Positions 1 to 9,570 are shown, numbered from the stretch's first letter. The stretch: 64,000 bases of DNA from Croceitalea rosinachiae (GCF_031846445.1 NZ_JAVRHR010000001.1:558001-622000); one strand, 5' to 3'. The notes: generated by a model from the letters alone, not told the origin. Program-made: numbers and translations.

Positions 1-25
1 TCCTTATTTTCACTAAAACTTGGTT

Positions 26-817
26 ATGAAAAAAACTTTAGCAGTACTCAACTTAGTTTCGGTCATACTTGTAATTGTAGTGAATTACGTTTCACAAGCC
101 TTGCGATTGAATGATACTACCATCGGAGAAATCAGTAGAAAATATGACAACTTATTCACGCCAGCCAGTTATGCTTTTGCTATTTGGGGCATCATTTTTT
201 TAGGTCTTTTAGCCTACGGTATTTTTCAAATACGCAGGGCATTCTTTAGCACCAAAGAAAGTAATTTCATTGAAAAAACCGGATACTGGTTTATAATAGC
301 TAACGTTTTAAATTGTTCTTGGGTCTTCGCATGTGTCTATGATTACATCGGACTTTCCGTATTTATCATGCTTGGGATTCTAATCTCTCTAGTAAAAATA
401 ATTCTTAATACCAACATGGAACAATGGGATGCGCCTATTGCAATTATAGCTTTTGTTTGGTGGCCTATTTGTATCTATAGTGGTTGGATAGCAGTTGCAA
501 CTATAGCTAATATTTCGATTTACCTCACCAAGATTGGTTGGGAAGGGGCTTTTTTATCACAAGAAAATTGGACAATTATAATGGTGATTGTTGCAACCAT
601 TTTAAACCTAATTATAATCTGGAAACGCAATATGCGCGAGTTTGCCCTAGTTGGTGTTTGGGCCCTATTTGCTATTTACATTAGACATAAAACAAACTAT
701 GAAACGATATCGTGCACAGCCTTAGTCTCAAGTATTGTTCTCTTCATTAGTATTGCTGTTCATGCATTTTTAAATAGAAAAACGAACCCGCTACAAAAAC
801 TATTAGAGAGAAGCTGA
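26..817 (+). CDS. TspO/MBR-like tryptophan-rich membrane protein
   Basis: Integral membrane protein of about 263 residues with roughly seven to eight hydrophobic segments. The segment FTPASYAFAIWGIIFLGL near residues 45-65 is characteristic of the tryptophan-rich TspO/MBR-related family common in Flavobacteriia, and several Trp residues sit at helix ends (WGI, WVF, WWP, WKR). I place the start at the ATG at 26; a TTG at 20 is in frame but gives only two extra residues. The ligand is unknown; tetrapyrrole binding in true TspO is family knowledge and may not apply here. The gene is monocistronic upstream of mfd, with a 65-bp gap. Confidence 0.65.
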   Translation: MKKTLAVLNLVSVILVIVVNYVSQALRLNDTTIGEISRKYDNLFTPASYAFAIWGIIFLGLLAYGIFQIRRAFFSTKESNFIEKTGYWFIIANVLNCSWVFACVYDYIGLSVFIMLGILISLVKIILNTNMEQWDAPIAIIAFVWWPICIYSGWIAVATIANISIYLTKIGWEGAFLSQENWTIIMVIVATILNLIIIWKRNMREFALVGVWALFAIYIRHKTNYETISCTALVSSIVLFISIAVHAFLNRKTNPLQKLLERS

Positions 818-835
818 TAAAATTGAATGAAGTCA

Positions 836-866
836 TTGCGCTCTTGCAATACTGACCTTATATTTG
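836..866 (+). promoter_or_regulatory. Bacteroidota-type promoter of mfd
   Basis: TTG at 836-838, a 20-bp spacer, then TATATTTG at 859-866, which matches the TAnnTTTG -7 consensus exactly. Transcription would start near 871, leaving only about 12 nt before the TTG start codon of mfd at 883. A small hairpin, ATTGC(835-839)/GCAAT(846-850), overlaps the -33 box and may be chance. Confidence 0.6.
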
Positions 867-882
867 CAGCAAAGTTTTTAGG

Positions 883-3800
883 TTGACCAAAACCTCCATT
901 TCAGAACTTTTTGCACAGTCTCCAGAACTTAGGAAACTGCGAGATGCTATTGCCCAACCCTTCGACAAGCATGCCTTGAGCGAAGTCGAAAGGCTCACGG
1001 TGACATCGCCCAAAATAAATCTTAAAGGCTTAACTGGCTCCTCTTTATCATTTGTTATTTCTGATACATTTAAAACTAGTGAGTTACCCTTTTTGGTGCT
1101 TTTGAATGACAAAGAAGAAGCCGCTTATTATCTTAATGATTTAGAACAATTGATAGGTGAAAATGAGGTGCTCTTTTACCCTGGAAGTTATCGCAGGCCT
1201 TATCAAATAGAAGAGACTGACAACGCCAATGTACTCTTGCGTGCTGAAGTTTTAAATCGTATCAATTCGAGAAAAAAACCTGCGGTTATTGTAACCTATC
1301 CAGATGCTTTGTTTGAAAAAGTGGTTACCAGAAAAGAGCTGGATAAAAACACTTTGAAAATCAAGTTGGAGGATACACTCTCCCTAGATTTTCTGAACGA
1401 AGTGCTTTTTGAATACCAGTTCAAACGGGTAGATTTTGTTACGGAACCTGGTGAATTTTCCGTGCGTGGTGGTCTTGTTGATGTATTTTCTTTTTCACAT
1501 GACGAGCCCTATCGTATTGAATTTTTTGGTGATGAAGTAGATAGTATTCGAACCTTTGATGTAGAAACGCAATTGTCTACTGAGAAGGTTAATAAGATTA
1601 CTATTATTCCGAACGTTGCTAACAAAACAATGCATGAAAACCGAGAAAGTTTTCTAAAATACATCGCTCCACAAACAGTCATTTTTAGTAAAAATCTAGA
1701 CTTGGTCTATGATAGAATCGATTCTAATTTTGAAAAGGCGAAAGAAATTTTTTCAAAACTCAGTGAAGAAATAAAGCACACAAAACCTGAGGAATTGTTT
1801 CTCGATTCAACCATTTTTAAAGCGCAATTGCAAGGGTTTTGTTTGGTTGAAACCGCGGCTTCGAGTGTCCCCAGCCCCCAACATAAATTGGTCACTGAGG
1901 ACGCTCGAAGTGACATTCAATTCAATACCAAACCTCAACCCTCTTTCAATAAAAAGTTCGACTTGCTTATTGAAAACCTCAACGAAAATCATACCTCAGG
2001 ATATGCCAATTACATCTTCTGCTCCACTGAGCAACAGGCCAAACGCTTTCATGATATTTTTGATGAGGTAGAGAGTACCGTTCATTATAAAACTATCGTT
2101 TTTCCGCTCTATCAAGGTTTCATTGACCAAGACTTAAAATTAGTTTGTTATACCGACCATCAAATCTTTGAACGCTACCATAAATTCCATCTAAAAAATG
2201 GTTATGCCAAAAAGCAAGCCATTACGCTTAAAGAACTAAACAAACTAGAGATTGGCGATTATGTCACCCATATTGACCATGGAATAGGAAAGTTTGGTGG
2301 ATTGCAAAAAATAGATGTTGAGGGCAAAAAACAGGAGGCTATTAAATTAATGTACGGTGAGCGCGATATTCTTTATGTTAGTATACACTCGTTGCACAAA
2401 ATATCTAAGTTTAATGGAAAAGATGGGGCTCCACCAAAAATTCACAAACTAGGTTCTGGGGCTTGGAAAAAGGTAAAGGACAAGACCAAGAGTAGGGTCA
2501 AGAAAATTGCTTTTGATCTTATTAAAATATACGCGAAACGAAGACTTGAAAAAGGTTTTCAATATGCCCCAGACAGTTATTTGCAACACGAATTAGAAGC
2601 GTCTTTTATTTATGAAGATACTCCTGACCAAGAAAAGTCTACTGCCGATGTCAAAAAAGACATGGAGAACGAACGTCCCATGGACCGCCTCATTTGTGGT
2701 GATGTAGGTTTTGGCAAAACAGAAGTTGCCATTCGTGCAGCATTTAAAGCAGTGGACAATGGTAAGCAAGTGGCCATTCTAGTCCCAACGACCATTTTGG
2801 CTTTTCAGCATTCACGCACTTTTAAAGAACGGCTCAAAGAAATGCCTGTGACCGTTGATTACTTGAATCGCTTTCGAACAGCAAAAGAAAAACGGGAAAC
2901 TTTAGAAAGATTGGCAGAAGGTAAAGTCGATATCATTATTGGCACCCACCAATTGGTCAATAAAAATGTGAAATTCAAAGATTTGGGCTTACTCATCGTT
3001 GATGAAGAACAAAAATTTGGGGTAGCCGTAAAAGACAAATTAAAGTCGATAAAAGAGAATGTAGATGTATTGACTTTAACCGCAACGCCCATACCTAGAA
3101 CTTTGCAGTTTAGCTTAATGGCAGCGCGTGATTTGTCGGTTATTAATACCCCTCCACCAAATCGTTATCCGATTGAAAGTCGTGTTATTCGATTTAATGA
3201 AGAAGTGATTCGTGATGCGGTTTCTTATGAAATTCAACGTGGCGGCCAAGTATTTTTTATCCATAATCGAATAGAGAACATCAAGGAGGTTGCTGGGATG
3301 ATACAGCGTTTGGTACCCGATGCTAAAATTGGAATTGGTCATGGGCAGATGGAAGGTAAAAAGCTGGAAACCCTCATGCTTTCATTTATGAATGGAGAGT
3401 TTGATGTTTTGGTTTCTACCACTATTGTAGAGAGTGGTTTAGACGTCACCAATGCCAATACCATTTTCATTCACAATGCCAATAATTTTGGCTTGAGTGA
3501 TTTACACCAAATGCGAGGCCGTGTAGGGCGAAGTAATAAAAAAGCTTTCTGTTATTTCATCACACCACCTTATGAGGTGATGACCACAGATGCACGAAAA
3601 CGTATTGAAGCGCTAGAGCAATTTACTGAACTGGGCAGCGGATTCAATATCGCCATGAAGGATTTGGAAATTCGTGGTGCGGGTGATTTATTAGGGGGTG
3701 AGCAAAGTGGCTTTATCAACGAAATTGGTTTTGAGACCTACCAGAAAATCTTGGCCGAGGCCATTGAAGAACTCAAAGAAAATGAGTTCAAAGAATTGTA

Positions 3801-4296
3801 TGATGAAGTTGAGGGTGACAAACCAAAGGTTTTTGTCAAAGAAACCCAATTAGATACGGACTTTGAACTCCTCTTCCCTGATGATTATATCAATAATATT
3901 ACCGAGCGTCTTAATCTTTACACCCAATTGAACGTCGTTGAAAATGAAGAAGGTCTTCAAAAATTCGAAACCGAATTGTTAGATCGTTTTGGCGAACTTC
4001 CTACTCAAGCTGTCAATCTATTCAACTCTGTTCGTATTAAGTGGGCCGCCAATAGTATTGGTCTTGAAAAAGTAATCTTAAAGAAAAATAAGTTTATCGG
4101 CTACTTCATTGCAGACCAGCAATCGCCTTTTTACCAAACTGCAGCTTTTACCAAAGTTTTGCACTATGTTCAGAGCCATCCAAAACAATGCCAGTTAAAA
4201 GAAAAACAAACTCGAAACGGGTTACGTTTATTATTGACCTTTGATGGGATTACAAATGTAAAAAAAGCTTTAAGGGTTTTAGAGCCTTTAAAATGA
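883..4296 (+). CDS. mfd: Transcription-repair coupling factor Mfd
   Basis: DNA translocase that removes stalled RNA polymerase from lesions and recruits UvrA. Visible parts in order: UvrB-like N-terminal domains (about 45-330), the CarD-like RNA polymerase interaction domain (KLEIGDYVTHIDHGIGKF, from about 456), the helicase core with Walker A GDVGFGKT (about 606-613) and the DEEQ box (707-710), and a C-terminal TRCF domain. The length of 1137 residues is normal to slightly long. The start is TTG at 883, directly after a good promoter; no ATG fits better. Odd: residues about 25-42 and 325-344 are not expected from relatives and coincide with palindromic repeat-like DNA (see the two repeat entries). 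Both lie outside the motor domains, so function is probably kept. Confidence 0.96.
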   Translation: MTKTSISELFAQSPELRKLRDAIAQPFDKHALSEVERLTVTSPKINLKGLTGSSLSFVISDTFKTSELPFLVLLNDKEEAAYYLNDLEQLIGENEVLFYPGSYRRPYQIEETDNANVLLRAEVLNRINSRKKPAVIVTYPDALFEKVVTRKELDKNTLKIKLEDTLSLDFLNEVLFEYQFKRVDFVTEPGEFSVRGGLVDVFSFSHDEPYRIEFFGDEVDSIRTFDVETQLSTEKVNKITIIPNVANKTMHENRESFLKYIAPQTVIFSKNLDLVYDRIDSNFEKAKEIFSKLSEEIKHTKPEELFLDSTIFKAQLQGFCLVETAASSVPSPQHKLVTEDARSDIQFNTKPQPSFNKKFDLLIENLNENHTSGYANYIFCSTEQQAKRFHDIFDEVESTVHYKTIVFPLYQGFIDQDLKLVCYTDHQIFERYHKFHLKNGYAKKQAITLKELNKLEIGDYVTHIDHGIGKFGGLQKIDVEGKKQEAIKLMYGERDILYVSIHSLHKISKFNGKDGAPPKIHKLGSGAWKKVKDKTKSRVKKIAFDLIKIYAKRRLEKGFQYAPDSYLQHELEASFIYEDTPDQEKSTADVKKDMENERPMDRLICGDVGFGKTEVAIRAAFKAVDNGKQVAILVPTTILAFQHSRTFKERLKEMPVTVDYLNRFRTAKEKRETLERLAEGKVDIIIGTHQLVNKNVKFKDLGLLIVDEEQKFGVAVKDKLKSIKENVDVLTLTATPIPRTLQFSLMAARDLSVINTPPPNRYPIESRVIRFNEEVIRDAVSYEIQRGGQVFFIHNRIENIKEVAGMIQRLVPDAKIGIGHGQMEGKKLETLMLSFMNGEFDVLVSTTIVESGLDVTNANTIFIHNANNFGLSDLHQMRGRVGRSNKKAFCYFITPPYEVMTTDARKRIEALEQFTELGSGFNIAMKDLEIRGAGDLLGGEQSGFINEIGFETYQKILAEAIEELKENEFKELYDEVEGDKPKVFVKETQLDTDFELLFPDDYINNITERLNLYTQLNVVENEEGLQKFETELLDRFGELPTQAVNLFNSVRIKWAANSIGLEKVILKKNKFIGYFIADQQSPFYQTAAFTKVLHYVQSHPKQCQLKEKQTRNGLRLLLTFDGITNVKKALRVLEPLK
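955..1006 (+). repeat. Palindromic repeat-like insert inside mfd, copy 1
   Basis: CCTTCGAC (959-966) pairs with GTCGAAAGG (985-993) with one bulge, and CTTGAGCGAAGTCGAAAG lies within. The DNA resembles the short CTCA/TCGA-type interspersed palindromes common between flavobacterial genes, yet here it is in frame and encodes about 18 residues between the first helix of Mfd and its conserved INLKGL segment. It ends in GTGACAT, as does the second insert. That it is an insertion is inferred from my recollection of normal Mfd spacing, not from an alignment. Confidence 0.5.
1859..1910 (+). repeat. Palindromic repeat-like insert inside mfd, copy 2
   Basis: CTTCGAGTGTCC (1859-1870) pairs with GGACGCTCGAAG (1899-1910) over 12 bp with one mismatch. 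CACTGAGGACGCTCGAAGTG within it also resembles common intergenic palindromes. It is read in frame as residues about 325-344 (low-complexity, rich in S, P, D and Q), just before the conserved TKPQPSFNK segment of Mfd. Confidence 0.55.
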
Positions 4297-4336
4297 CCAT
4301 AGAAAGTCTTCCCTTAAAAAACGCAGATAGTTCTTA

Positions 4337-4951
4337 TCAAGGCTTCACATACCCATACTTCACTAAATGTTCAGGCCTATAATAATTATATAATCCTGCC
4401 ACGGCGGCAGTATCCAAATCTTCCAATTTGACATCTCCATCTTCTAAAATTGAATCTTTTGGTAAAATCAAGTGTTCTATTTTACCAATAACAAGTCGTG
4501 TATCATTGCATTGTATCAGCTGTTCTTCTTGAAATGAGAGGCCTATTTTAATATGACTTTCCCACACAAAAGGCGCATGAAAATCATTTTGATAAAATTC
4601 GGTCAGCCCTACTGCATCAAACTCTGAGACCTCACGCTCATATTTAGCCGAAGTTTGATGTGCTTTTTGATGAATGGCCGTAGTTATTTGATTGATGGTA
4701 TAAACTCCTGTCTCCTTAATGTTTTCATAGGTATGCCGTTCCACGGTGGTTGGTCGTAAAATAAAACCCAAATATGGTGGATTTGCTCCAATATGCATTA
4801 CACTATTAAAAATAGCTAAATTGGGCTGTCCACTTTTAGATTTGGTTCCAATCAAATTAGCGGGTTTAAAACCAGAAACTTTGTTAATTAAGTTTGCCCG
4901 ATAACGACTAGGCAATTGCATGATTTGGTCAAAAGTGAAGGTCTTGGTCAT
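4337..4951 (-). CDS. Flavin reductase-like FMN-binding split-barrel protein
   Basis: About 204 residues from the ATG at 4951, which follows the unlikely N-terminal stretch of a longer open frame that would start at 4990. The pattern (SRYRANLINKVSGFKPANLIGT, then NLAIFNSVMHIGANPPYLGF and the RPTTVERHTYENI region) is that of the flavin reductase/DIM6-NTAB family that binds FMN in a split barrel. Family members reduce flavin or act on small aromatic or quinone substrates; the substrate here cannot be read. It is convergent with mfd (40-bp gap) and divergent from the next gene. Confidence 0.78.
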   Translation of the reverse strand: MTKTFTFDQIMQLPSRYRANLINKVSGFKPANLIGTKSKSGQPNLAIFNSVMHIGANPPYLGFILRPTTVERHTYENIKETGVYTINQITTAIHQKAHQTSAKYEREVSEFDAVGLTEFYQNDFHAPFVWESHIKIGLSFQEEQLIQCNDTRLVIGKIEHLILPKDSILEDGDVKLEDLDTAAVAGLYNYYRPEHLVKYGYVKP

Positions 4952-5030
4952 TCTCAAATTCTTAGCATTATTAGCCTCCGAAAATATCAACTAAAAAGAG
5001 CATTATCACAATTATTGGCTAACTTTAACA

Positions 5031-5945
5031 ATGGCTGTTTTTGAACTTTGGTTAACTAAATTAAATAGGCTCTTTTTATCTAAACAATCAAAAAATACGA
5101 TTGAACGTATCATTTTGATACTCGCCATTACGAGTTTCATCGTCCATTTGATATTTATCTATGCTGCCAACCTATTCCCTTTTTTAAATCCTGAAAGTTC
5201 TCTATTGAGCAGCCCAGTTGCGGCAGTCTATACTCCTTTTTCGTTTATTCTAATTTATGAGGTTTATCTTTTGGTCTATTACTTACCGCGTTCTATTACT
5301 ACTTATATCAGTAAGCAATATGAAATTATCAGCCTAATCATTATTCGTAGGCTGTTCAAAGATTTAGCAAATCTGAAACTCAGTAATGAATGGTTTAGCA
5401 TAAAAGGCGATTTGCAGTTTACTTACGATATTCTAGCCTCCATAATTCTTTTTTACTTGTTGTTTTGGTTTTATCGATTAAACAAAAGCAGAAAACAGTT
5501 GAACGTTGAGACACCTTCTCAAGATATTAATCTTGACCGGTTTATCAATTTCAAAAAAACAATTGCGGTGATTTTGGTGCCAATCTTACTTGGACTGGTC
5601 GTCTATAGTTTTGGTATATGGAGTTATTTTGAGTTTACAGAAATTGATATTAGTCTAAAAGAACTTAAAAACATCAATAACATCTTTTTTGATGAATTTT
5701 TCTCAATGCTCATCATCGTTGACGTTCTTTTGTTATTGGTTTCCTTTTTCTATACCGATAAATACCATAAAGTAATCAGAAACTCTGGCTTTATTATTTC
5801 AACCATTTTAATACGTCTCTCGTTTTCAATTGATGGATTAGTCAATACGGTTTTGATTGTTTTTGCAGTGCTATTTGGGTTGATTATACTGGCAGTTCAC
5901 AATAGCTATGAACGTCATTTGGAAAAACCTACCTCTATAAATTAA
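5031..5945 (+). CDS. Conserved hypothetical multi-pass membrane protein
   Basis: 304 residues with about seven hydrophobic segments (around 27-47, 65-85, 133-147, 176-196, 222-242, 250-268, 272-288). A soluble stretch near residues 85-130 could be amphipathic. I recognise no family motif. The start is the ATG at 5031; TAACTTTA at 5020-5027 is one base from the -7 consensus and would give an almost leaderless mRNA. The neighbours do not suggest a role. Confidence 0.6.
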   Translation: MAVFELWLTKLNRLFLSKQSKNTIERIILILAITSFIVHLIFIYAANLFPFLNPESSLLSSPVAAVYTPFSFILIYEVYLLVYYLPRSITTYISKQYEIISLIIIRRLFKDLANLKLSNEWFSIKGDLQFTYDILASIILFYLLFWFYRLNKSRKQLNVETPSQDINLDRFINFKKTIAVILVPILLGLVVYSFGIWSYFEFTEIDISLKELKNINNIFFDEFFSMLIIVDVLLLLVSFFYTDKYHKVIRNSGFIISTILIRLSFSIDGLVNTVLIVFAVLFGLIILAVHNSYERHLEKPTSIN

Positions 5946-6022
5946 AGCTTTTTTTTAATCAAAGTAGCTACTTTATAAAGCAACCATAATAGAAAATAAC
6001 ATCTTTTAGAAAAAGGGAAAAT

Positions 6023-6451
6023 ATGTACAAAATAATCATTGTAAGTCTTATACTTCTTTCAGCAGCTTGTTCTGGCACGAATGATAACCAGGTGCTCGAA
6101 GAGGGGTTTCCACAAACATGGAAACTCGTTCAAGTCAACGCTGGAATGTCTGGAGTTATATATAATGAAGATAATCTACCTTGGGAAGAGAATTTAATTC
6201 TAAATGAAGGCAATACTTTTAATAGAACCAGAATCGTTGAGAATTTAACCTTAAACGCTTCAGGCGAGTTCAGATTTTTAGAAGTAAACAATGAAACGCA
6301 ACTTTTACTTGCTCATGATGAAAGTAGTCAATTAGTTGAAAATTGTTCTAGAGACAAGGATGAAATACTGCGCGTAATTTCATTCAACCAACTTTCAGGA
6401 GGTTCTTTACCATGTGATGGTCCAGGACTTCTATATAGACGAATACAATAA
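6023..6451 (+). CDS. Small lipoprotein, lipocalin-like
   Basis: 142 residues. A lipoprotein signal peptide ends in LSAAC with the acylated Cys at 16, followed by SGTNDNQ, so the mature protein sits on the outer or cytoplasmic membrane. The WKLVQV start of the mature part followed by several short beta-rich stretches is reminiscent of META/lipocalin-like lipoproteins, which is a weak inference. Two later Cys (ENCSRD and LPCDG) could form a disulfide. It is convergent with the next gene. Confidence 0.6.
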   Translation: MYKIIIVSLILLSAACSGTNDNQVLEEGFPQTWKLVQVNAGMSGVIYNEDNLPWEENLILNEGNTFNRTRIVENLTLNASGEFRFLEVNNETQLLLAHDESSQLVENCSRDKDEILRVISFNQLSGGSLPCDGPGLLYRRIQ

Positions 6452-6474
6452 AAGCTATAATTGCTAAGAGAAAT

Positions 6475-8448
6475 CTAAAACCGCTTTCTATGAACCAATT
6501 CTCCCTCTAAATCATAATAGCGCCAAGTACCCACTTGCACATCTTTGCGAAAACGTCCGGTCATTTTCTTTTCGCCATTGGCATAAAAAGATTCATAACG
6601 ACCATGTTTGAGTCCGTCTTTAAGTTCTACGTTAAAACGGGTCTCGCCGCTACTGTATTTTTTAAGGAATAACTTTGCATTCAAATCTGTAGGATAAATG
6701 GCCGGCAAATCAAAAATGGCATCCGTAATTGCTGTTGAATTGGTGACTTTAACTTTTGATGGTTTATCTTCAAACTGCACATTTGCTTTCACCTTTTCTA
6801 TATCTTGATAATTTACAATAAAGGTACTTTCAAATAGATCATCCTCGGGAGTCAATTGAAACCCGACTTGAGGGAAACAGATGATAAAATCTTTATTTTT
6901 TCGTAGTTGTGTTTTTGTGCTTACATCCGCCAAAGCATACATATTATCATACAGAACGGGAATATTACTGTAGACAAACAAACTGCTTTCTTGCTTGAAC
7001 TTTTTATTAAAGGCCGTAAAATCATCCGAATTTGCCAAGGTCTCTTTAGCAATAAAACCATCAATAATACTTTTTAATGTATTCGGATTATCACTGAACA
7101 CTACATAATCATCAATAATCGCAAAGTAAGGTTTATCAAATTCTTCAAAGCGTTGCCCTAATAGAATTTTAAAAAATCCTTTAATGGAAAGAAAATTAAT
7201 TTCGTGCTCCTTATAGGTAACTGCCTTAAACTTTACAGGGGTTTTCTTTTTAATCTGTTTGAGGACAAAGTCTAAATGGGTCTTGGCATCTTCAATTTCG
7301 TTTGTCTTTAGCACCAAAGCCAAATCATTTTTCCCTTTTGAAATTTCAGATTTAATTTGAAGTAAGGCGATTTCATCACCAATCCAGCTTACAAAATTTT
7401 CTTTTATATCAATCCTTAAAAACTTTTCTACTTTTTCAATTCCTTCCTCATAGCTTAAAAACTGTTCGGAATTGTTTGCCTTTTGAACCGCTTCAAAATT
7501 CTCATAAAATTCACCAAAACTATCAAAACCATAGCTCAAATAAAGTGCGGTTCGCTTTGGAGCTATTTCAGGGATTGTCCGTTTTGCTGTTCCTGATTTT
7601 TGCAGCGCCTCTAAATAATTCTCATTTTCGAAGCTTATGTTGGTGTAACCAGTTGCCGAGATAGAACTGTTCTTATCTAAATCAAAACTAAAACCAGAGT
7701 ACAAAAAATTCTCACTGACATTTTTGATCCAAGCAGTTGGCTTATTGGAAAATCGCTTGTAATAATCATCTAAAAAATCATATTGTAAATACAAGCGGAA
7801 CAAATCTTCATAGCCTACTTTTTGATTGATTTCCAAAAAATTCAAATTACGGCCCAAATGAGGCTCTTGATATTGATCAATAGATTTCTCAACCAGCGTA
7901 TGAGTGTAAGAAGCTATCAATTGATTTTTGATAAAGGCCAGGTACATGGTCTCCTTACTTTTTCTATCATAAATCTCCAAAATCTCCTGATTATGATAGT
8001 TCCTTTTACTTAGAACATACCCTTCATTTAAAAGCGTATTCAAATAGGTTTTAAGCAAACGGAGTTTTGCGATTCGTTTTAAATCGAGTACATAAAAAAT
8101 TCCATAATCTTTCTCGGAAACCATATGGATGGAAATGAACAAAGATCTCCCATCAAAAAACTCGAAAAGCTTTCTTCTATCATTAAAAATGGTATCTACT
8201 TTTTGAATTTTCTCGGTGAGTTCAGCAAAGTAGCCATTCTTCTGAAGGTGCTGCCAAGCTTCGCTTTCACTAACTTTTTTCCAGCTCTCTACGGGTTTTT
8301 CTGATTCAATAACAAATACGGCATCATCGGGTATCAGATAAATGGATTGTAAATTGGTTTTAGGGGAGAGAACAAATATGTAGAGCAGATAAACTAGATA
8401 CAAAATAAAAACACCTAAAACAGTAAAAAGAATCTTTTTTCTACTCAT
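6475..8448 (-). CDS. Membrane-anchored DUF3352-like protein with C-terminal MORN-type repeats
   Basis: 657 residues with one N-terminal membrane anchor (about 5-28) and a large periplasmic region containing IPDDAVFVIES, typical of DUF3352-type proteins. The C-terminus (YANGEKKMTGRF, VGTWRYYDLEG) has MORN_2/YwqK-type repeats. The function is unknown; such proteins are envelope-associated in Bacteroidota. The ACT-domain gene lies 50 bp upstream on the same strand and may share its transcript. Confidence 0.6.
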   Translation of the reverse strand: MSRKKILFTVLGVFILYLVYLLYIFVLSPKTNLQSIYLIPDDAVFVIESEKPVESWKKVSESEAWQHLQKNGYFAELTEKIQKVDTIFNDRRKLFEFFDGRSLFISIHMVSEKDYGIFYVLDLKRIAKLRLLKTYLNTLLNEGYVLSKRNYHNQEILEIYDRKSKETMYLAFIKNQLIASYTHTLVEKSIDQYQEPHLGRNLNFLEINQKVGYEDLFRLYLQYDFLDDYYKRFSNKPTAWIKNVSENFLYSGFSFDLDKNSSISATGYTNISFENENYLEALQKSGTAKRTIPEIAPKRTALYLSYGFDSFGEFYENFEAVQKANNSEQFLSYEEGIEKVEKFLRIDIKENFVSWIGDEIALLQIKSEISKGKNDLALVLKTNEIEDAKTHLDFVLKQIKKKTPVKFKAVTYKEHEINFLSIKGFFKILLGQRFEEFDKPYFAIIDDYVVFSDNPNTLKSIIDGFIAKETLANSDDFTAFNKKFKQESSLFVYSNIPVLYDNMYALADVSTKTQLRKNKDFIICFPQVGFQLTPEDDLFESTFIVNYQDIEKVKANVQFEDKPSKVKVTNSTAITDAIFDLPAIYPTDLNAKLFLKKYSSGETRFNVELKDGLKHGRYESFYANGEKKMTGRFRKDVQVGTWRYYDLEGELVHRKRF

Positions 8449-8498
8449 GATAAAGTCTTAACGAAAAAAGGAACCCTTTAGTTTGAAAACTTTGTAAA

Positions 8499-9158
8499 TT
8501 AAAGTGTCTTCAAATCCTTAATGGTCTTAAAGGCCACATCAACTTGCTCATCATTGACCAAAATGGTAAACTCGTTGGTCGTAGAGATAACCTCATAAAG
8601 TACGATGCCTTCCCATGCCAAACGTTGAAATATAAAATAATAGATACCAGGCACCGAAACATTTTCTGATGGCAGTTTTACGGTTACAGAAGATAGATTC
8701 TCTGCTTTTTGGGTACACCGTTCACTTTTGAACAAATCTTCCACGGTATGATCAAGACTATTACTCACCACAATATTAATTTCATTGACCCCACGTGAAG
8801 AGGTATAAAAAATATCTTGGTTCTTATTCACCTCTTCTAAAAGCTTGGCCTGGTTGGCCAAAATGGTTTCTGAAGAAAGAAAAGTATAATCAGAGAGGTT
8901 AGAACGTACGGTTATCTCTCCTATATTCTTGAGCACCTTTACAATTTTATGTGTAGCTCGAAACTCTAAATCATCTGAGAGTCGTTTTAATGCCATGACT
9001 ATGGCGCCATTGCGTATGTCTTTCCCCAATTCTTCTTCAATCTCAGGTTTTACAATTCGAGATAATGAAGTCAGGTTAATTATACCTTGAGCCAAAGCAC
9101 TTTGTAAAAAAGGTTTCTTTTTAATGTAATTCTCAACTACAGATGATATCGTCTTCAT
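8499..9158 (-). CDS. ACT-domain regulatory protein (aspartate-kinase-like C-terminus)
   Basis: 219 residues. The C-terminal half (NINIVVS-type and VSVPGIYYFIFQRLAWEGIVLYEVIS) resembles the ACT repeats at the C-terminus of aspartate kinases, but no kinase domain precedes it. The N-terminal half (FLQSALAQGIINLTSLSRIVKPEI) looks like a small helical winged-helix-like module. Such proteins are often labelled aspartate kinase by similarity; catalysis is not supported here. I infer a free-standing amino-acid-sensing regulator. It has its own good promoter. Confidence 0.6.
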   Translation of the reverse strand: MKTISSVVENYIKKKPFLQSALAQGIINLTSLSRIVKPEIEEELGKDIRNGAIVMALKRLSDDLEFRATHKIVKVLKNIGEITVRSNLSDYTFLSSETILANQAKLLEEVNKNQDIFYTSSRGVNEINIVVSNSLDHTVEDLFKSERCTQKAENLSSVTVKLPSENVSVPGIYYFIFQRLAWEGIVLYEVISTTNEFTILVNDEQVDVAFKTIKDLKTL

Positions 9159-9175
9159 TCTCTTTGAATTTGAGA

Positions 9176-9206
9176 CAAAATTAACTAATTGTTATAAATA
9201 AAACAA
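9176..9206 (-). promoter_or_regulatory. Promoter of the ACT-domain gene
   Basis: Read on the minus strand: TTG (complement of 9204-9206), a 20-bp spacer, then TAATTTTG (complement of 9176-9183), an exact TAnnTTTG. The predicted start of transcription lies near 9171, about 13 nt before the ATG at 9158. Confidence 0.6.
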
Positions 9207-9210
9207 ATAG

Positions 9211-9570
9211 TTAAAAATGATAGAATGCATTTTCTAAGTGTTCCAATTCAAATTGCTTTCCTTTCTTAAGAATGGTGATAATATCAAAACGTACCTCAAC
9301 ATCTAAATCATGTGTTGTTACATAATGATCTGCTGTTGCTACCAATAGCTTAATTTTTTTCAGATTTACGGTTTCTGCGATTTTTTCTAAAAAATTGGAA
9401 CTTCTAGATTTAACTTCAACAATGGCAAGTGTATCTTTTTTTTGGACAATAATATCAATTTCACCTTTTAAGTATCGGTAGTTTTTATATTTGATTTCAT
9501 AGCCATTTTTTATCAAAAAATCAGCCGCTTTTTGCTCACCAAGCTTTCCAAATTCGTTATGTTTTCCCAT
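9211..9570 (-). CDS. YraN/UPF0102 family endonuclease-fold protein
   Basis: 119 residues, the usual length of the UPF0102 family. The motif order GKLGEQKAADFLIKNGYEI, then GEIDIIVQKKDTLAIVEVKSRS matches the restriction-endonuclease-like fold (E, then D...EVK) of YraN. The biological substrate is not established; a role in DNA processing or repair is inferred from the fold. It lies upstream of the ACT gene, whose own promoter lies between them. Confidence 0.88.
   Translation of the reverse strand: MGKHNEFGKLGEQKAADFLIKNGYEIKYKNYRYLKGEIDIIVQKKDTLAIVEVKSRSSNFLEKIAETVNLKKIKLLVATADHYVTTHDLDVEVRFDIITILKKGKQFELEHLENAFYHF

Noticed and set aside
858..1112. 84-codon minus-strand open frame across the start of mfd
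   Set aside because: It lies antisense to the conserved mfd coding sequence and shows no protein features.
1847..2071. 74-codon plus-strand frame inside mfd
   Set aside because: An out-of-frame shadow of mfd; partly created by the palindromic insert.
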